Shown in pieces: positions 1-8,209 of a DNA stretch of 32,014 nt (position 1 is its first letter; the number at the start of each line of letters is the position of its first letter). The position numbers were made by a program, and so were the translations under genes. The stretch covers positions 1-32,014 of the forward strand of contig JAGAZB010000031.1 in the NCBI GenBank assembly GCA_017940255.1. Direction: 5' to 3'. The notes below the pieces were generated by a model. It did no database searches and had not been told where the DNA came from. It saw only the letters and a list, made by a program, of their open reading frames with translations. The DNA is from Treponema sp. (GTDB lineage Bacteria; Spirochaetota; Spirochaetia; Treponematales; Treponemataceae).

Positions 1-233
1 ATCTGGACAGAAAATCCCGGGAGGTAATCAATATGCTTTGTGCAAAATATGACTACAAAATGGATATCGCTGTAAAGCAGGAAGAAGCTTTTGAAGACGG
101 AGTTCAACACAAAGCCATTGAAGATGCAAAGAGTTTTTACGCAAACGGAGCTTCAATAGAACTTATTTCAAAATCGTTAGGTATGTCTATTGAACAGGTC
201 CAGGAAATTGTTAGGGATGTTTCTGCGAAATAA
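1..233 (+). CDS. Rpn-type nuclease/putative transposase, C-terminal part
   Basis: The reading frame is open to the left edge: the codons before the first ATG at 33 read LDRKSREVIN and continue without a stop, so this is the tail of a gene that begins outside the window and not a 66-residue protein. The S/NREV-N-ML-x-x-YDYxMDIAVxxEEA stretch followed by a helix-turn-helix-like end (GASIELISKSLGMSIEQVQEI) is what I know from the C-termini of the Rpn/PD-(D/E)XK nuclease transposase family common in Treponema genomes. The catalytic domain lies outside the window, so I cannot say whether the gene is intact. A strong hairpin terminator follows. The assignment rests on the tail only. Confidence 0.6.
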   Translation, partial: LDRKSREVINMLCAKYDYKMDIAVKQEEAFEDGVQHKAIEDAKSFYANGASIELISKSLGMSIEQVQEIVRDVSAK

Positions 234-262
234 TCCTGGTGAGAATTCATTTGCTGACAAAA

Positions 263-300
263 AAAGGCACCCTGCGTAATGCAAGGTGCCTTTGCTTTTT
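263..300. terminator. Bidirectional intrinsic terminator between convergent genes
   Basis: A 13-bp stem with one mismatch (263-275 pairing with 281-293) and a 5-nt loop is preceded by a run of A and followed by a T-rich tract. It can therefore end the plus-strand gene stopping at 233 and the minus-strand lipoprotein gene stopping at 317. Confidence 0.85.
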
Positions 301-316
301 TAGAGCGATTTACAAA

Positions 317-1855
317 TTAGTAAAGTGCTGTGATACAAGAGAACTTAGTTCCAGAACTGATTTCTGTATAGTTAGAACTTGCAGCATCAATTGTACCATT
401 TGTGATTGTCAAACCTTTTGCTCCAGAGAAGAATACTGTACTTCCATCATTTGAAGCAGACCAAGAGAAGATGTTTGTTTTAGCTGGATTAGGTGTATTT
501 ACAAAGATGTTTGTCCATTCTCCGCCATCAGAAGAAACCTTAAAGAGTGTCTGATATCCAGACTTCTGTTTGCCTTTCATAATATCTGCTAAGGCAAAAA
601 GATTAGAACTTGTAGAACGGAAAGAAATTGCAGAATAACCTTCTGGTAAATCTACTATTGTGCCATCATATTCACGGTTGTCATCCAAGATTTTAATTAC
701 AGAATATTCAGTGCTAGAACCGTTATATGCGTATGTTGTACCCCAGATTCCGCCTTTTGTTGCTGTAAGGTCTCTGTAATCGTAATATGTAGCATCTACC
801 CATTGTGGATATGACCAGTCATAGTCGTTTTCATCAGATGGATCGGCATCATAGCCCTGGTATTCGTCTTTTTCTTCTGTATGGCCATCGGCATAAGTGT
901 AAAGATAATATCCTGGTCTACTCTTTTTTACCCATTCCTTTTCTAAGAAGTCATCTTTTTCAGCAAATCTTGAAATACCACCTTCTTCATCATTGTAGCA
1001 ATAGGTGTTTTCACAAAGATAGAGGTAGTTTGTGTAATTGTCGTAAACCCAAGAAAAGTTCCAGGAACCGTATACAATGTTTTCAACATCATCTGGATCG
1101 TCTACAGGAATAACTCTAAGGAATCTGTCGCTACTTGAACCTTCTACAAACAGATATTTTCCATCTTTACTTACATCAAATCGTTCATAATAAATGTTTG
1201 GCTGTGCAACTGTAAGCTGTCTGTTTGTTTTTGTTTTTGAATCATATCGATAGAAAACATTGCTGCTGCTGTTTCCACTCTGTTCAGAGCACAGATAGTA
1301 CAAGTTTCCGTTATCGTCAAATTTTATACAGTTAGAATAGTCTGAATTATAGCACCAAATCCATTTTGAAGCATTGCCATTGATATTATCCCATCCAAGA
1401 ACATCATCATAAGATCCGTCTGAATGAACACAGATTAATTGGCTTAAGCCCTCACTAATCCACTTATCACTAGCTTCGTCCCAGTATCCTGAACCCCAAG
1501 ATGTTCCATCAAAAATGATGAAAATATCTGAACTTGAAGGTGCCTGTAGTACTGCTGTTACATTTGCAAGATGTAAATCTTCTGGAACAGAAATTGCAGA
1601 TTCAATGTTACCATCTTCAAGAATCTTCAAAAGTTTAGAACTGTCTGTAGCTTCGCGAGCACTTTTTGCACTTCCGTCATCCTGAGCTCCTGCCAATGCC
1701 TTTGCATTACTAATATTAAAAGTAATACCAATGTTGCCAGATCCAATAGGTTCTCCATCGTTTTCTGTTTCGTCAGAGCTTCCGTGTGAACAACCGAGTG
1801 CACAGATAGAAATAAATGCACTGAGGGTTAGACCAAATAATACTGATTTTTTCAT
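317..1855 (-). CDS. Predicted lipoprotein, possible beta-propeller
   Basis: A 512-residue exported lipoprotein of unknown function. I place the start at 1855, not 1888, because AAGGAGG (1866-1860) lies 4 nt before that ATG and the protein then opens with a normal lipoprotein signal (MKKSVLFGL, hydrophobic core, then CALGC). The Cys would be the lipidated residue. After an acidic Ser-rich linker, the body has repeated segments that look like propeller blades (for example Y-FDVSKDGKYLFVEGS, FSWSASNDGSTVFFSGAKGLT, FRSTSSNLFALAD), each with an aromatic-rich strand and a D-G turn. It probably sits in a membrane facing the periplasm or surface. I recognise no enzyme motif. It is a single gene; the next one upstream ends at 2039 behind its own terminator. 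Confidence 0.75.
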   Translation of the reverse strand: MKKSVLFGLTLSAFISICALGCSHGSSDETENDGEPIGSGNIGITFNISNAKALAGAQDDGSAKSAREATDSSKLLKILEDGNIESAISVPEDLHLANVTAVLQAPSSSDIFIIFDGTSWGSGYWDEASDKWISEGLSQLICVHSDGSYDDVLGWDNINGNASKWIWCYNSDYSNCIKFDDNGNLYYLCSEQSGNSSSNVFYRYDSKTKTNRQLTVAQPNIYYERFDVSKDGKYLFVEGSSSDRFLRVIPVDDPDDVENIVYGSWNFSWVYDNYTNYLYLCENTYCYNDEEGGISRFAEKDDFLEKEWVKKSRPGYYLYTYADGHTEEKDEYQGYDADPSDENDYDWSYPQWVDATYYDYRDLTATKGGIWGTTYAYNGSSTEYSVIKILDDNREYDGTIVDLPEGYSAISFRSTSSNLFALADIMKGKQKSGYQTLFKVSSDGGEWTNIFVNTPNPAKTNIFSWSASNDGSTVFFSGAKGLTITNGTIDAASSNYTEISSGTKFSCITALY

Positions 1856-1945
1856 AAAACCTCCTTCCGTTGCGTAAATAAACTGCAACTTTGGTTTTAT
1901 GGTACCCTATACAAAAAAAAAGTGAATATTCAGTCTACCCAAATT

Positions 1946-1959
1946 TAAGAAATTTCTTA
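1946..1959. repeat. 14-bp perfect palindrome
   Basis: TAAGAAATTTCTTA lies in the gap between the lipoprotein gene and the fliL-like gene, upstream of the lipoprotein gene. It could be an operator, but nothing else in the window repeats it. Confidence 0.35.
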
Positions 1960-1985
1960 GAATTTGAAAAAAAATGTTAAAGGGT

Positions 1986-2023
1986 AAGCCTAAAAAACGC
2001 TTTCGCGTTTTTCTTTACGGCTT
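1986..2023 (-). terminator. Hairpin terminator after the fliL-like gene
   Basis: Nested stem: AAGCC (1986-1990) pairs with GGCTT (2019-2023), enclosing an 8-bp stem AAAAACGC (1993-2000) with GCGTTTTT (2005-2012) and a TTTC loop. On the minus strand the inner stem ends in a run of T, as expected for an intrinsic terminator of the hflX-fliL unit. Confidence 0.65.
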
Positions 2024-2038
2024 GCTATAAATTATACA

Positions 2039-2542
2039 TTATTCCAAAAACAAATAATCCGTAAAATAAATGTCGCTCACTTTGCCAAGGGAAAGTTTTT
2101 CGTTTACTTGGGCAAGCAGAGTGGAACTTATGCTTTCTTCGGATTGTGAAAGAATCTGGTCTTTTGTCTGGTCGGAAAAATAATGCTGGAAAACTGCTTT
2201 TAGAACGCCTTTTTTGCGCATGAGTTCTTCGTAAAAAACGGAATCGCCGGCGGGGTAGGCAAGCCAGGGCGAAAGAACCATGCCAATTCCCAGCATGTTG
2301 TCTTCGTCCTTATTCAAAGTGGTGATTCTTAGCGTGCCCAGCTCAAAATAGGCAATATCGGAAGTGTCTGCCGGAGCCGCAAGATTTACCGCCTTGCCCT
2401 GGGCAATCAGTTCCCCGGGGGCGGCTGGGGCTTTTGGCGGAGAAAGTTTTACAATCAGAGTTCCTGTAACAATCACAATTAATAGAAAAATGATGATTGC
2501 AACAAGAACTTTATTGAGTAATTCGGTTTTAGAAAGTGCCAT
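2039..2542 (-). CDS. FliL-like flagellar basal-body protein
   Basis: A 167-residue protein with one N-terminal membrane helix (about residues 12-32, LVAIIIFLLIVIVTGTLIV), then a periplasmic domain. The pattern LRITT, then a VLSPWLAYP segment, then a helix with KDQILSQSEE and a final LLAQVNEKLSLGKVSDIYFTDYLFLE matches FliL, whose domain ends in an x-INxxL-x-x-G-x-V-x-x-VYFTEF type sequence. FliL surrounds the stator of the flagellar motor and modulates torque. The gene starts 16 bp after hflX stops on the same strand, so the two are probably co-transcribed. It is not next to other flagellar genes here, so it may be a second, divergent FliL. Confidence 0.7.
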   Translation of the reverse strand: MALSKTELLNKVLVAIIIFLLIVIVTGTLIVKLSPPKAPAAPGELIAQGKAVNLAAPADTSDIAYFELGTLRITTLNKDEDNMLGIGMVLSPWLAYPAGDSVFYEELMRKKGVLKAVFQHYFSDQTKDQILSQSEESISSTLLAQVNEKLSLGKVSDIYFTDYLFLE

Positions 2543-2558
2543 TGTTTTTCTTCAAAAG

Positions 2559-3806
2559 TTATTTTTTTACCAGGAATGGACTGATTAAAGCCAGCAGACG
2601 GCCAGTTGCACGGGCAGAAATATGTACACCGTCATCAAGCCATTCTTCGCTTTGAATGCATCCGGCTCGCTTTAATTCATTGATAAGCACAGTCTGGCTC
2701 ATCGGAATTATATAATCAGAAATTTCGCCAAAGAGCAAGCTGTAAATTGTGTCCTTCAGTTCAACAAGTCCAATTCCTTCTTTTGCACTTACGCAAATTG
2801 CATCCGGGAACTTAAGCCTTAAAGTTTGCAGCGTATGTTTTTCATCATCAGCCTTATCAATCTTATTCAAAAGCAAAAGTTTTGGATTATCAGAAGCGCC
2901 AATGTCATCTAGAACATCGCAAACTGTCTGATACTGCATTTCTGCGTTCGGGTCGGAAGCATCAAGAACCAGCAGCAGTAAATCTGCATAAACTGCTTCT
3001 TCCAGAGTAGACTTAAATGCATCAATAAGGTGATGAGGAAGATTACTGATAAATCCTACAGTATCGGTGAGTAAAACACCGGCTCCGTTTTCGTTGAGCG
3101 GCATTTTGCGGGTAAGAGGGTCCAGTGTGGCAAAAAGCTTGTTCTCTACCAGAGCCTCCGAACCTGTAAGCGCATTCAGTAAAGAAGATTTTCCGGCGTT
3201 TGTATAGCCAACCAGCGCGCAGGAAGGCATACGGTCTCGCTGCTTGCGCTGGGTCTGACGGTTAAGTTCAATTTCTGCAAGTTCTTTTTTTAGCGCACTG
3301 ATTCTGTCGTGAATCATTCGCTGGCTTAATTCAAGCTGAGTTTCACCAGAACCTTTTGCACCAAAAGCACCACCACGCTGACGTGAAAAATCCTTATTCA
3401 TGTGGGCAAGGCGTGGAAGCGAATATGAAAGACGGGCAAGTTCTACCTGCAAAGCGGCTTCTTTTGTCTGGGCACGCTGTCCAAAAATGCGGATAATAAC
3501 TTCCTGGCGGTCAAAGCAGGAAATTCCGGCAAGTTCTTCCCAGTTGCGCTGCTTTCTAGGTTCAAGATTGAAGTCAAAGATAATGCAGTCTGCCTGAATC
3601 TGCTTAGCGAGTTCTGCAATTTCCTGTGCTTTTCCTGTGCCCATTCCATAGGCTGGCTGTATTTCCATTCGGCTTAAAGTAAGCCTCTGAATTACATCCA
3701 TTCCAAGTGTGAGAACTAATCCTTTTAATTCCTGCAAATCATTTCCTGGCTCCCCAACAAGAAGGGCGCGAGGTACAGCATTCTGTTCTTTCTCTACATC
3801 AATCAT
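2559..3806 (-). CDS. hflX: GTPase HflX
   Basis: Ribosome-associated GTPase that rescues or splits stalled 70S ribosomes. All family features are present in order: an N-terminal HflX domain with GTGKAQEIAELA and the D-x-N-LEPRKQRNWEE motif, the RGGAFGAKGSGETQLE linker, a long helical arm, and a G domain with G1 GYTNAGKSS, G3 DTVGFISNLPH and G4 NKID, then SAKEG. I choose the ATG at 3806 (415 residues) over the upstream one at 3854, because the upstream 16 residues are not family-like and contain the promoter described separately. It is followed by the fliL-like gene 16 bp away. Confidence 0.93.
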   Translation of the reverse strand: MIDVEKEQNAVPRALLVGEPGNDLQELKGLVLTLGMDVIQRLTLSRMEIQPAYGMGTGKAQEIAELAKQIQADCIIFDFNLEPRKQRNWEELAGISCFDRQEVIIRIFGQRAQTKEAALQVELARLSYSLPRLAHMNKDFSRQRGGAFGAKGSGETQLELSQRMIHDRISALKKELAEIELNRQTQRKQRDRMPSCALVGYTNAGKSSLLNALTGSEALVENKLFATLDPLTRKMPLNENGAGVLLTDTVGFISNLPHHLIDAFKSTLEEAVYADLLLLVLDASDPNAEMQYQTVCDVLDDIGASDNPKLLLLNKIDKADDEKHTLQTLRLKFPDAICVSAKEGIGLVELKDTIYSLLFGEISDYIIPMSQTVLINELKRAGCIQSEEWLDDGVHISARATGRLLALISPFLVKK

Positions 3807-3813
3807 GACATTA

Positions 3814-3842
3814 ACTATACCCCAAGTCTTAAGAAACCGCAA
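3814..3842 (-). promoter_or_regulatory. hflX promoter, leaderless type
   Basis: -35 TTGCGG (3842-3837), 17-bp spacer, -10 TATAGT (3819-3814), then only 7 nt to the ATG at 3806. Transcription should start within 1-2 nt of the start codon, and no Shine-Dalgarno site is present. Confidence 0.6.
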
Positions 3843-3878
3843 ACAAAACCGCAAACAAATTAACTTGAGATTTATTCT

Positions 3879-6230
3879 TTGAATGCCGATAATAAAAAGA
3901 CGACTATGACTTCTGGCCAGAAGATTGCTTTTAGTCTGCTTGTTACGCTGCTCCTTTTTGCGGGCTTTATTCTTACTGTGAAAACCTCTGTTTTCGAAGA
4001 ATTGGAAACACGTTTCTATGCGCAGTCTAAGATTCAGGAAAATGTGGAGCGGTTAGACACGCTTTCGGAAAGCACTAACACTTACATTAATAATGTTCTC
4101 TATTTAATAGATTCCTACATGAAATCTGAATCTGTGCGCTCTTTTTATTTGCAAAATCCGTCTGAAAAGGATGTAAATGAGCGCCGCCGACTTACAGAAG
4201 AGCTTTTTAAATCTATTCCTTCACTTTCGGGATTGAGGATTGTTGATAAAAACGGGCGAAATGTGCATTTTTCAACTTTTGACGAAAGTGATGTGCTGAA
4301 ACAGAGTGGAATCACCAAATTTTACAAGTATTATAATGATATTCAACGGGATACTGATGAATTACAATTTGAGGTGATTGCAAAGCTTTCTTCTGAATCT
4401 GAAAATCGGGTTCTTTTTGATGAAAAAAACAATCGCCTTATTCTTTCGGTGCCTTTTTTCTGGCTGGATGATCTGTATTCGGGATTAGGACTTTTTTATC
4501 TTGATGTTCGCAATATTGAGCGGGCACTTGGAGTGCAGGGCGCTCTGGAAATTGGTGAAACAATCACTTTATTTTCTGATGAACAAATGACAGGAAAATT
4601 TGTTATGAATGTTCCTGTTAAAATCCGTTCTGAACTTGGTTCTGAGTTAAAAAAACTTTGGGCTGCAAAAAAGACTAGTGATTCGCCTTTGAATGTAAAA
4701 TATCCAGAAAAACTTTTGGAAATGGAAGACGGTCGTTTTTGGGTTTGTCTTTCTGATTCTGGACATGGACTTGTTACATTTGCCGGCCTTTATACAAGCG
4801 ATATGTTTGAAATCACAAAAGAAATGGAATTTGTGATTTACACAGCTCTGTTTGTAACTATATTCTTGTTGTTCTTCCTCTTTTTCAGTCTTTTTGCTGA
4901 GCCTCTTTCTAAAATGAAAAAGCGCATTAAAAAGCTGCAGTATTCTCTTATTTCAGATTTTATTGAAAGCAAAGACAAAATTGAATGGAACAATGCGGTT
5001 TCTCAGTTGCGTAATTCTCGTGCCGATATGTCTGCCCAGATAATGAAGGGCTTCCGGGTTCGTTCAAAGAAAAAACGCCGTGAACTTTCGGAATATCTGG
5101 ATGCTTCGTGGAATGAAATTATTTCTGTAATGGAAGACAGGGGGAAGAACGCTGCTGATGTTGTGCAGGCCGCTTCGGGGGCTCAGAATGCAGCGCCAGC
5201 TGCGGCTCCTGCCACTGCACAAGGAACTGTTGACCAGGCGATGATTGTAGAAATGCGCCGCATGATGGAAAAGGTGTTGTTTGAAGTAAGGGCCGCAAAA
5301 GCATCTTCTGCAGTCCTTCCTGTAGCAGCCGCACCCGCTCCGGCCCCGGCCGACGACATCGAAGAACTTGAAGACGCAGAAGAAGTAGAAGAGATTGAGG
5401 AAGCAGAGGAAGTAGAAGAATTAGACGACGCTGAGGAAGTAGAAGAGATTGAGGAAATTGAGGAAGTAGAAGAACTGGACGAGGCAGAGGAAGTTGAAGA
5501 AATAGAAGAATTAGATGACGCAGAAGAAATTGAGGAAATTGAGGAAGCCGAAGAAGTAGAAGAACTAGGTGACGCCGAAGAAATAGCAGAGCCTGAATCT
5601 CTTGTCTCTGTTGCAGAATTTGTTCCTCACTCTAATATAGAAATTGTTAATGAAAATCCTGCACTTGCCGAATCTTTAGGTCTGGGGTTATTTAATAAAG
5701 AAATTGAGCATGAACATACTGTAGATTATTCGTTGCCAGATTTCAGAGTTTATAACCTTGATTCTGAAGATGATACAGAAGAAGATTCACAGGAACTTTC
5801 TCAGGAAACATCGCAAGATGAGTTACAAGAAACTGTGATGGAATCTTTGCCGGAAGAGCCTCAGGAGCTTCCACCAGAAACTGAAACTGAAACTGTGGCC
5901 GAACCTTCATCTGAATCATCTGACGACTACATAGAAGATATTATAGAAGATGAACCTCTTTATCCCGAAATTCTTTCTCAACCTGCAGAACAGGAAGAAG
6001 TAATTGAAGAGCTTACAGAAGAAGTTCCTCTCGCAAAAGAACAGGATTATTTTTCAATGACATCATTCTCACAGGAAAGCAAATTTTACGGTACAGATTT
6101 ACCAGCAGCAGAAGCATCAGAAACAATCGTAGAACACAATGGTGTATATTCAATTACAGATGATATTGAATACAGCGATGTTGTACAGGATCCTGCATTT
6201 AAAGCCCTTGTAGATTCTGTGCTCCACTAA
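3879..6230 (+). CDS. Two-helix membrane sensor-like protein with acidic repeat tail
   Basis: A 783-residue protein I do not recognise by name. Layout: a membrane helix (about 14-35), a roughly 280-residue extracytoplasmic domain with Cache-like features (helical start, then LSGLRIVDKNGRNVHFS and RLILSVPFFWLDDLYSGLGLFYLDV), a second membrane helix (about 316-340), and a cytoplasmic part with a basic segment (KKKRRELSEYLDASW). An Ala/Pro-rich hinge follows, then residues 492-572 made almost only of E, D, V, I, L and A in repeated EEVEEIEEAEEVEEL-like units, then a long acidic tail. There is no kinase, methyl-accepting or cyclase motif, so it may be a membrane scaffold. Start: the frame opens with TTG at 3879; ATG at 3906 is an equally good choice, as neither has a clear ribosome-binding site. 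Confidence 0.7.
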   Translation: MNADNKKTTMTSGQKIAFSLLVTLLLFAGFILTVKTSVFEELETRFYAQSKIQENVERLDTLSESTNTYINNVLYLIDSYMKSESVRSFYLQNPSEKDVNERRRLTEELFKSIPSLSGLRIVDKNGRNVHFSTFDESDVLKQSGITKFYKYYNDIQRDTDELQFEVIAKLSSESENRVLFDEKNNRLILSVPFFWLDDLYSGLGLFYLDVRNIERALGVQGALEIGETITLFSDEQMTGKFVMNVPVKIRSELGSELKKLWAAKKTSDSPLNVKYPEKLLEMEDGRFWVCLSDSGHGLVTFAGLYTSDMFEITKEMEFVIYTALFVTIFLLFFLFFSLFAEPLSKMKKRIKKLQYSLISDFIESKDKIEWNNAVSQLRNSRADMSAQIMKGFRVRSKKKRRELSEYLDASWNEIISVMEDRGKNAADVVQAASGAQNAAPAAAPATAQGTVDQAMIVEMRRMMEKVLFEVRAAKASSAVLPVAAAPAPAPADDIEELEDAEEVEEIEEAEEVEELDDAEEVEEIEEIEEVEELDEAEEVEEIEELDDAEEIEEIEEAEEVEELGDAEEIAEPESLVSVAEFVPHSNIEIVNENPALAESLGLGLFNKEIEHEHTVDYSLPDFRVYNLDSEDDTEEDSQELSQETSQDELQETVMESLPEEPQELPPETETETVAEPSSESSDDYIEDIIEDEPLYPEILSQPAEQEEVIEELTEEVPLAKEQDYFSMTSFSQESKFYGTDLPAAEASETIVEHNGVYSITDDIEYSDVVQDPAFKALVDSVLH
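5352..5592 (+). repeat. Degenerate in-frame repeat encoding acidic heptad-like units
   Basis: About 240 bp of GAA/GAG-GTA-GAA-rich sequence, encoding about 80 residues of alternating E-E-(V/I/L)-E-E-(A/L/I) units inside the membrane protein gene. It probably changes length by slippage and may form a long charged helix. Confidence 0.8.
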
Positions 6231-6250
6231 ACTTTTTTTATGTAATTCTA

Positions 6251-6256
6251 TATAAT
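6251..6256 (+). promoter_or_regulatory. metN -10 element, leaderless type
   Basis: A perfect TATAAT ends 8 nt before the metN ATG at 6265. No convincing -35 is seen at 16-18 bp and there is no Shine-Dalgarno site, so the message probably begins almost at the start codon. Confidence 0.5.
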
Positions 6257-6264
6257 CATTCCCT

Positions 6265-7284
6265 ATGGAAATTGAACTTCGAAACTTAAAAAAGTCCTAC
6301 ATTTCTGCAGATAAAAAATCAACAGTTACTGCAGTAAATGACATTTCACTAAAAATTCCTTCAAATCAGATATTTGGAATTATTGGACGCAGTGGTGCCG
6401 GAAAATCTTCTCTGGTACGCCTTGTAAGTATGATGGAACATCCTGACCAGGGACAGGTTCTTTACGATGGTGAACGTGTTGATAATCTTTCTGAAAAAGA
6501 ACTTATTTTACGCCGCCGCAGAATCGGTATGATTTTCCAGAATTTCAACCTGTTTAGTTCTCGTTCAGCAGCAGAAAATATTGCCTATCCTATGGAAATT
6601 TGTGGAGTTCCAAAAGAAAAGATTGCAGCTCGTGTAGATGAACTTCTTGCCCTTGTTGAACTTTCAGACCGAAAAGATGCAAGAATCAGTACCTTATCTG
6701 GCGGACAAAAACAGCGTATTGCTATTGCCCGTGCCCTTGCAAATGAGCCGGATGTTCTTTTTTGTGATGAAGCAACATCTGCACTGGACCCTCAGACTAC
6801 AAAGTCTATTCTGGACCTTATCAGAAAAATCCAGACTAGAATGAATCTTACAGTTGTGATGATTACACACCAGATGGAGGTAGTGCGTGATGCCTGCAGT
6901 CAGGTTGCAGTTATTCATAACGGTAGTGTGATTGAAACTGGTAATGTAAAAGAAATCTTCCTTTCGCCAAAGTCTCCTGTAACAAAAGAGTTTATTTCGC
7001 ATATTAATTCAGATGCACCAACTTCGGAAAACGGCATTGTCCGCTGGTCTCAGGATGGTGGTGAATATGAACTCAGTTTCCCTCAAGACCAGCAGGGAGC
7101 TCCTGTATTAAGTCATCTTGCCAAAAAGTTTGATGTAGAATTCAATATTCGTGCCGCAGGCGTTCAGAAACTTACAGATTCAACTGTTGGAAAAATGATT
7201 GTAGATATTTACGGCGGCCAGCTGGAAGAAGCTGTAAATTATTTACGCTCTCAGGGCATTATTGTAGAAAAGGTAGGTGAATAA
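6265..7284 (+). CDS. metN: Methionine-type ABC importer ATPase MetN
   Basis: ATP-hydrolysing subunit of a methionine importer. The 339 residues hold Walker A GRSGAGKS (41-48), the Q-loop (MIFQNFNLF), the ABC signature LSGGQKQR (144-151), Walker B VLFCDEA (161-167) and the H-loop (VMITHQMEV). A C-terminal regulatory domain (about 260-335) ends in GGQLEEAVNYLRSQGIIVEKV. This is the NIL domain that binds L-methionine and shuts the transporter down by trans-inhibition. It is followed after 1 nt by the permease gene. No substrate-binding metQ lies next to the pair, so the binding protein must be encoded elsewhere. Confidence 0.9.
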   Translation: MEIELRNLKKSYISADKKSTVTAVNDISLKIPSNQIFGIIGRSGAGKSSLVRLVSMMEHPDQGQVLYDGERVDNLSEKELILRRRRIGMIFQNFNLFSSRSAAENIAYPMEICGVPKEKIAARVDELLALVELSDRKDARISTLSGGQKQRIAIARALANEPDVLFCDEATSALDPQTTKSILDLIRKIQTRMNLTVVMITHQMEVVRDACSQVAVIHNGSVIETGNVKEIFLSPKSPVTKEFISHINSDAPTSENGIVRWSQDGGEYELSFPQDQQGAPVLSHLAKKFDVEFNIRAAGVQKLTDSTVGKMIVDIYGGQLEEAVNYLRSQGIIVEKVGE

Positions 7285-7285
7285 T

Positions 7286-7954
7286 ATGAATGCTGAAGTA
7301 TTAAAATATCTTTCTGTAATTGGTGAAGCCACATGGCAGACCCTTATAATGGTTTTCTTTTCAACTATGTTCAGCATGATTTTGGGAATCCCTCTTGGAA
7401 TCCTTTTGTGCACAACAGATTCTGCTTCTGGCCTTACTCCAAATAAAACTGTAAATCAGATTCTTTCTGTGGTAATCAATATTTTGCGTGCCATTCCTTT
7501 TGTAATTCTTGTAATTCTTCTCTTCCCTTTTACAAGACTCGTGGTTCATACTGCAATTGGAACAAAAGCGTCTATCGTGCCTCTTACAATTGCGGCCGCA
7601 CCTTTTGTTGCCCGCGTAATTGAATCAAGCTTAAAAGAAGTAGATGCCGGGGTAATTCAGGCTGCCAGAGCAATGGGTTCAAATAACAAGCAGATTATTT
7701 TTAAAGTTTTGCTTCCAGAAGCTCTCCCTTCCATCGTAAACGGAATTACCCTTACTATAATCAACCTTATTGGTTATTCTGCAATGGCCGGAACTGTAGG
7801 TGGTGGCGGACTTGGTGATGTGGCTATTCGTTATGGTTATCAGCGCTATCGGGTAGAATACATGCTGGGTTCTGTTGCAATCATCCTTATTCTTGTTGAA
7901 ATTATACAGGTGATTGGAACACATATTTCGAATAAGATGCAGGCTAACAGATAA
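7286..7954 (+). CDS. metI: Methionine-type ABC importer permease MetI
   Basis: Integral membrane subunit partnering MetN, 222 residues with about five hydrophobic helices. The cytoplasmic EAA loop that docks to the ATPase reads QAARAMGSNNKQIIFKVLLP, followed by EALPSIVNGI. GYSAMAGTVGGGGLGDVAIRYGYQRY is typical of MetI. I choose ATG at 7286 because AGGTAGGTGA precedes it; a GTG at 7277 inside the end of metN is in the same frame but less likely. Transcription converges with the gene at 8210, with a 250-bp palindromic element in between. Confidence 0.88.
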   Translation: MNAEVLKYLSVIGEATWQTLIMVFFSTMFSMILGIPLGILLCTTDSASGLTPNKTVNQILSVVINILRAIPFVILVILLFPFTRLVVHTAIGTKASIVPLTIAAAPFVARVIESSLKEVDAGVIQAARAMGSNNKQIIFKVLLPEALPSIVNGITLTIINLIGYSAMAGTVGGGGLGDVAIRYGYQRYRVEYMLGSVAIILILVEIIQVIGTHISNKMQANR

Positions 7955-8206
7955 AAAAATAGATTTGCTTCCGCTCCTAAGGTACCAGCATCAAATATCG
8001 CAAAGAAACTGATTTCCGGTCACGGCCTTGTGGTTCAAAATCGCGCAATATTGCGCTACACGCTTTTTGTGGCAAAGGAACTATTTAATGCCACTTCGTG
8101 GCGCCACAAAAAGAGTGTTTTTGTCCCACAATCCGTTCCCTCGCATCAGTTTCTTAATTTAACATATATAATGCGGCTACACTGTTCGCGCAAATCTATT
8201 TTTTTT
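7954..8206. repeat. About 250-bp imperfect palindrome between convergent genes
   Basis: The ends are a perfect 15-bp inverted repeat (7954-7968 with 8190-8204). In both arms, exactly 34 nt further in, lies a second inverted match, AAGAAACTGAT (left) and ATCAGTTTCTT (right). Closer to the centre, CTTTTTGTGGC matches GCCACAAAAAG. The left arm also contains the perfect palindrome GCGCAATATTGCGC, and the centre a small GCCAC-TTC-GTGGC hairpin. It fills the whole gap between metI and the next gene. As RNA it would fold on either strand and end in U-rich sequence, so it may act as a bidirectional terminator; as DNA it resembles a miniature inverted-repeat element. Confidence 0.6.
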
Positions 8207-8209
8207 GCG

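Noticed and set aside
7361..7924. Minus-strand frames opposite metI
   Set aside because: Asn/Lys/His-rich shadows of a confident membrane-protein gene.
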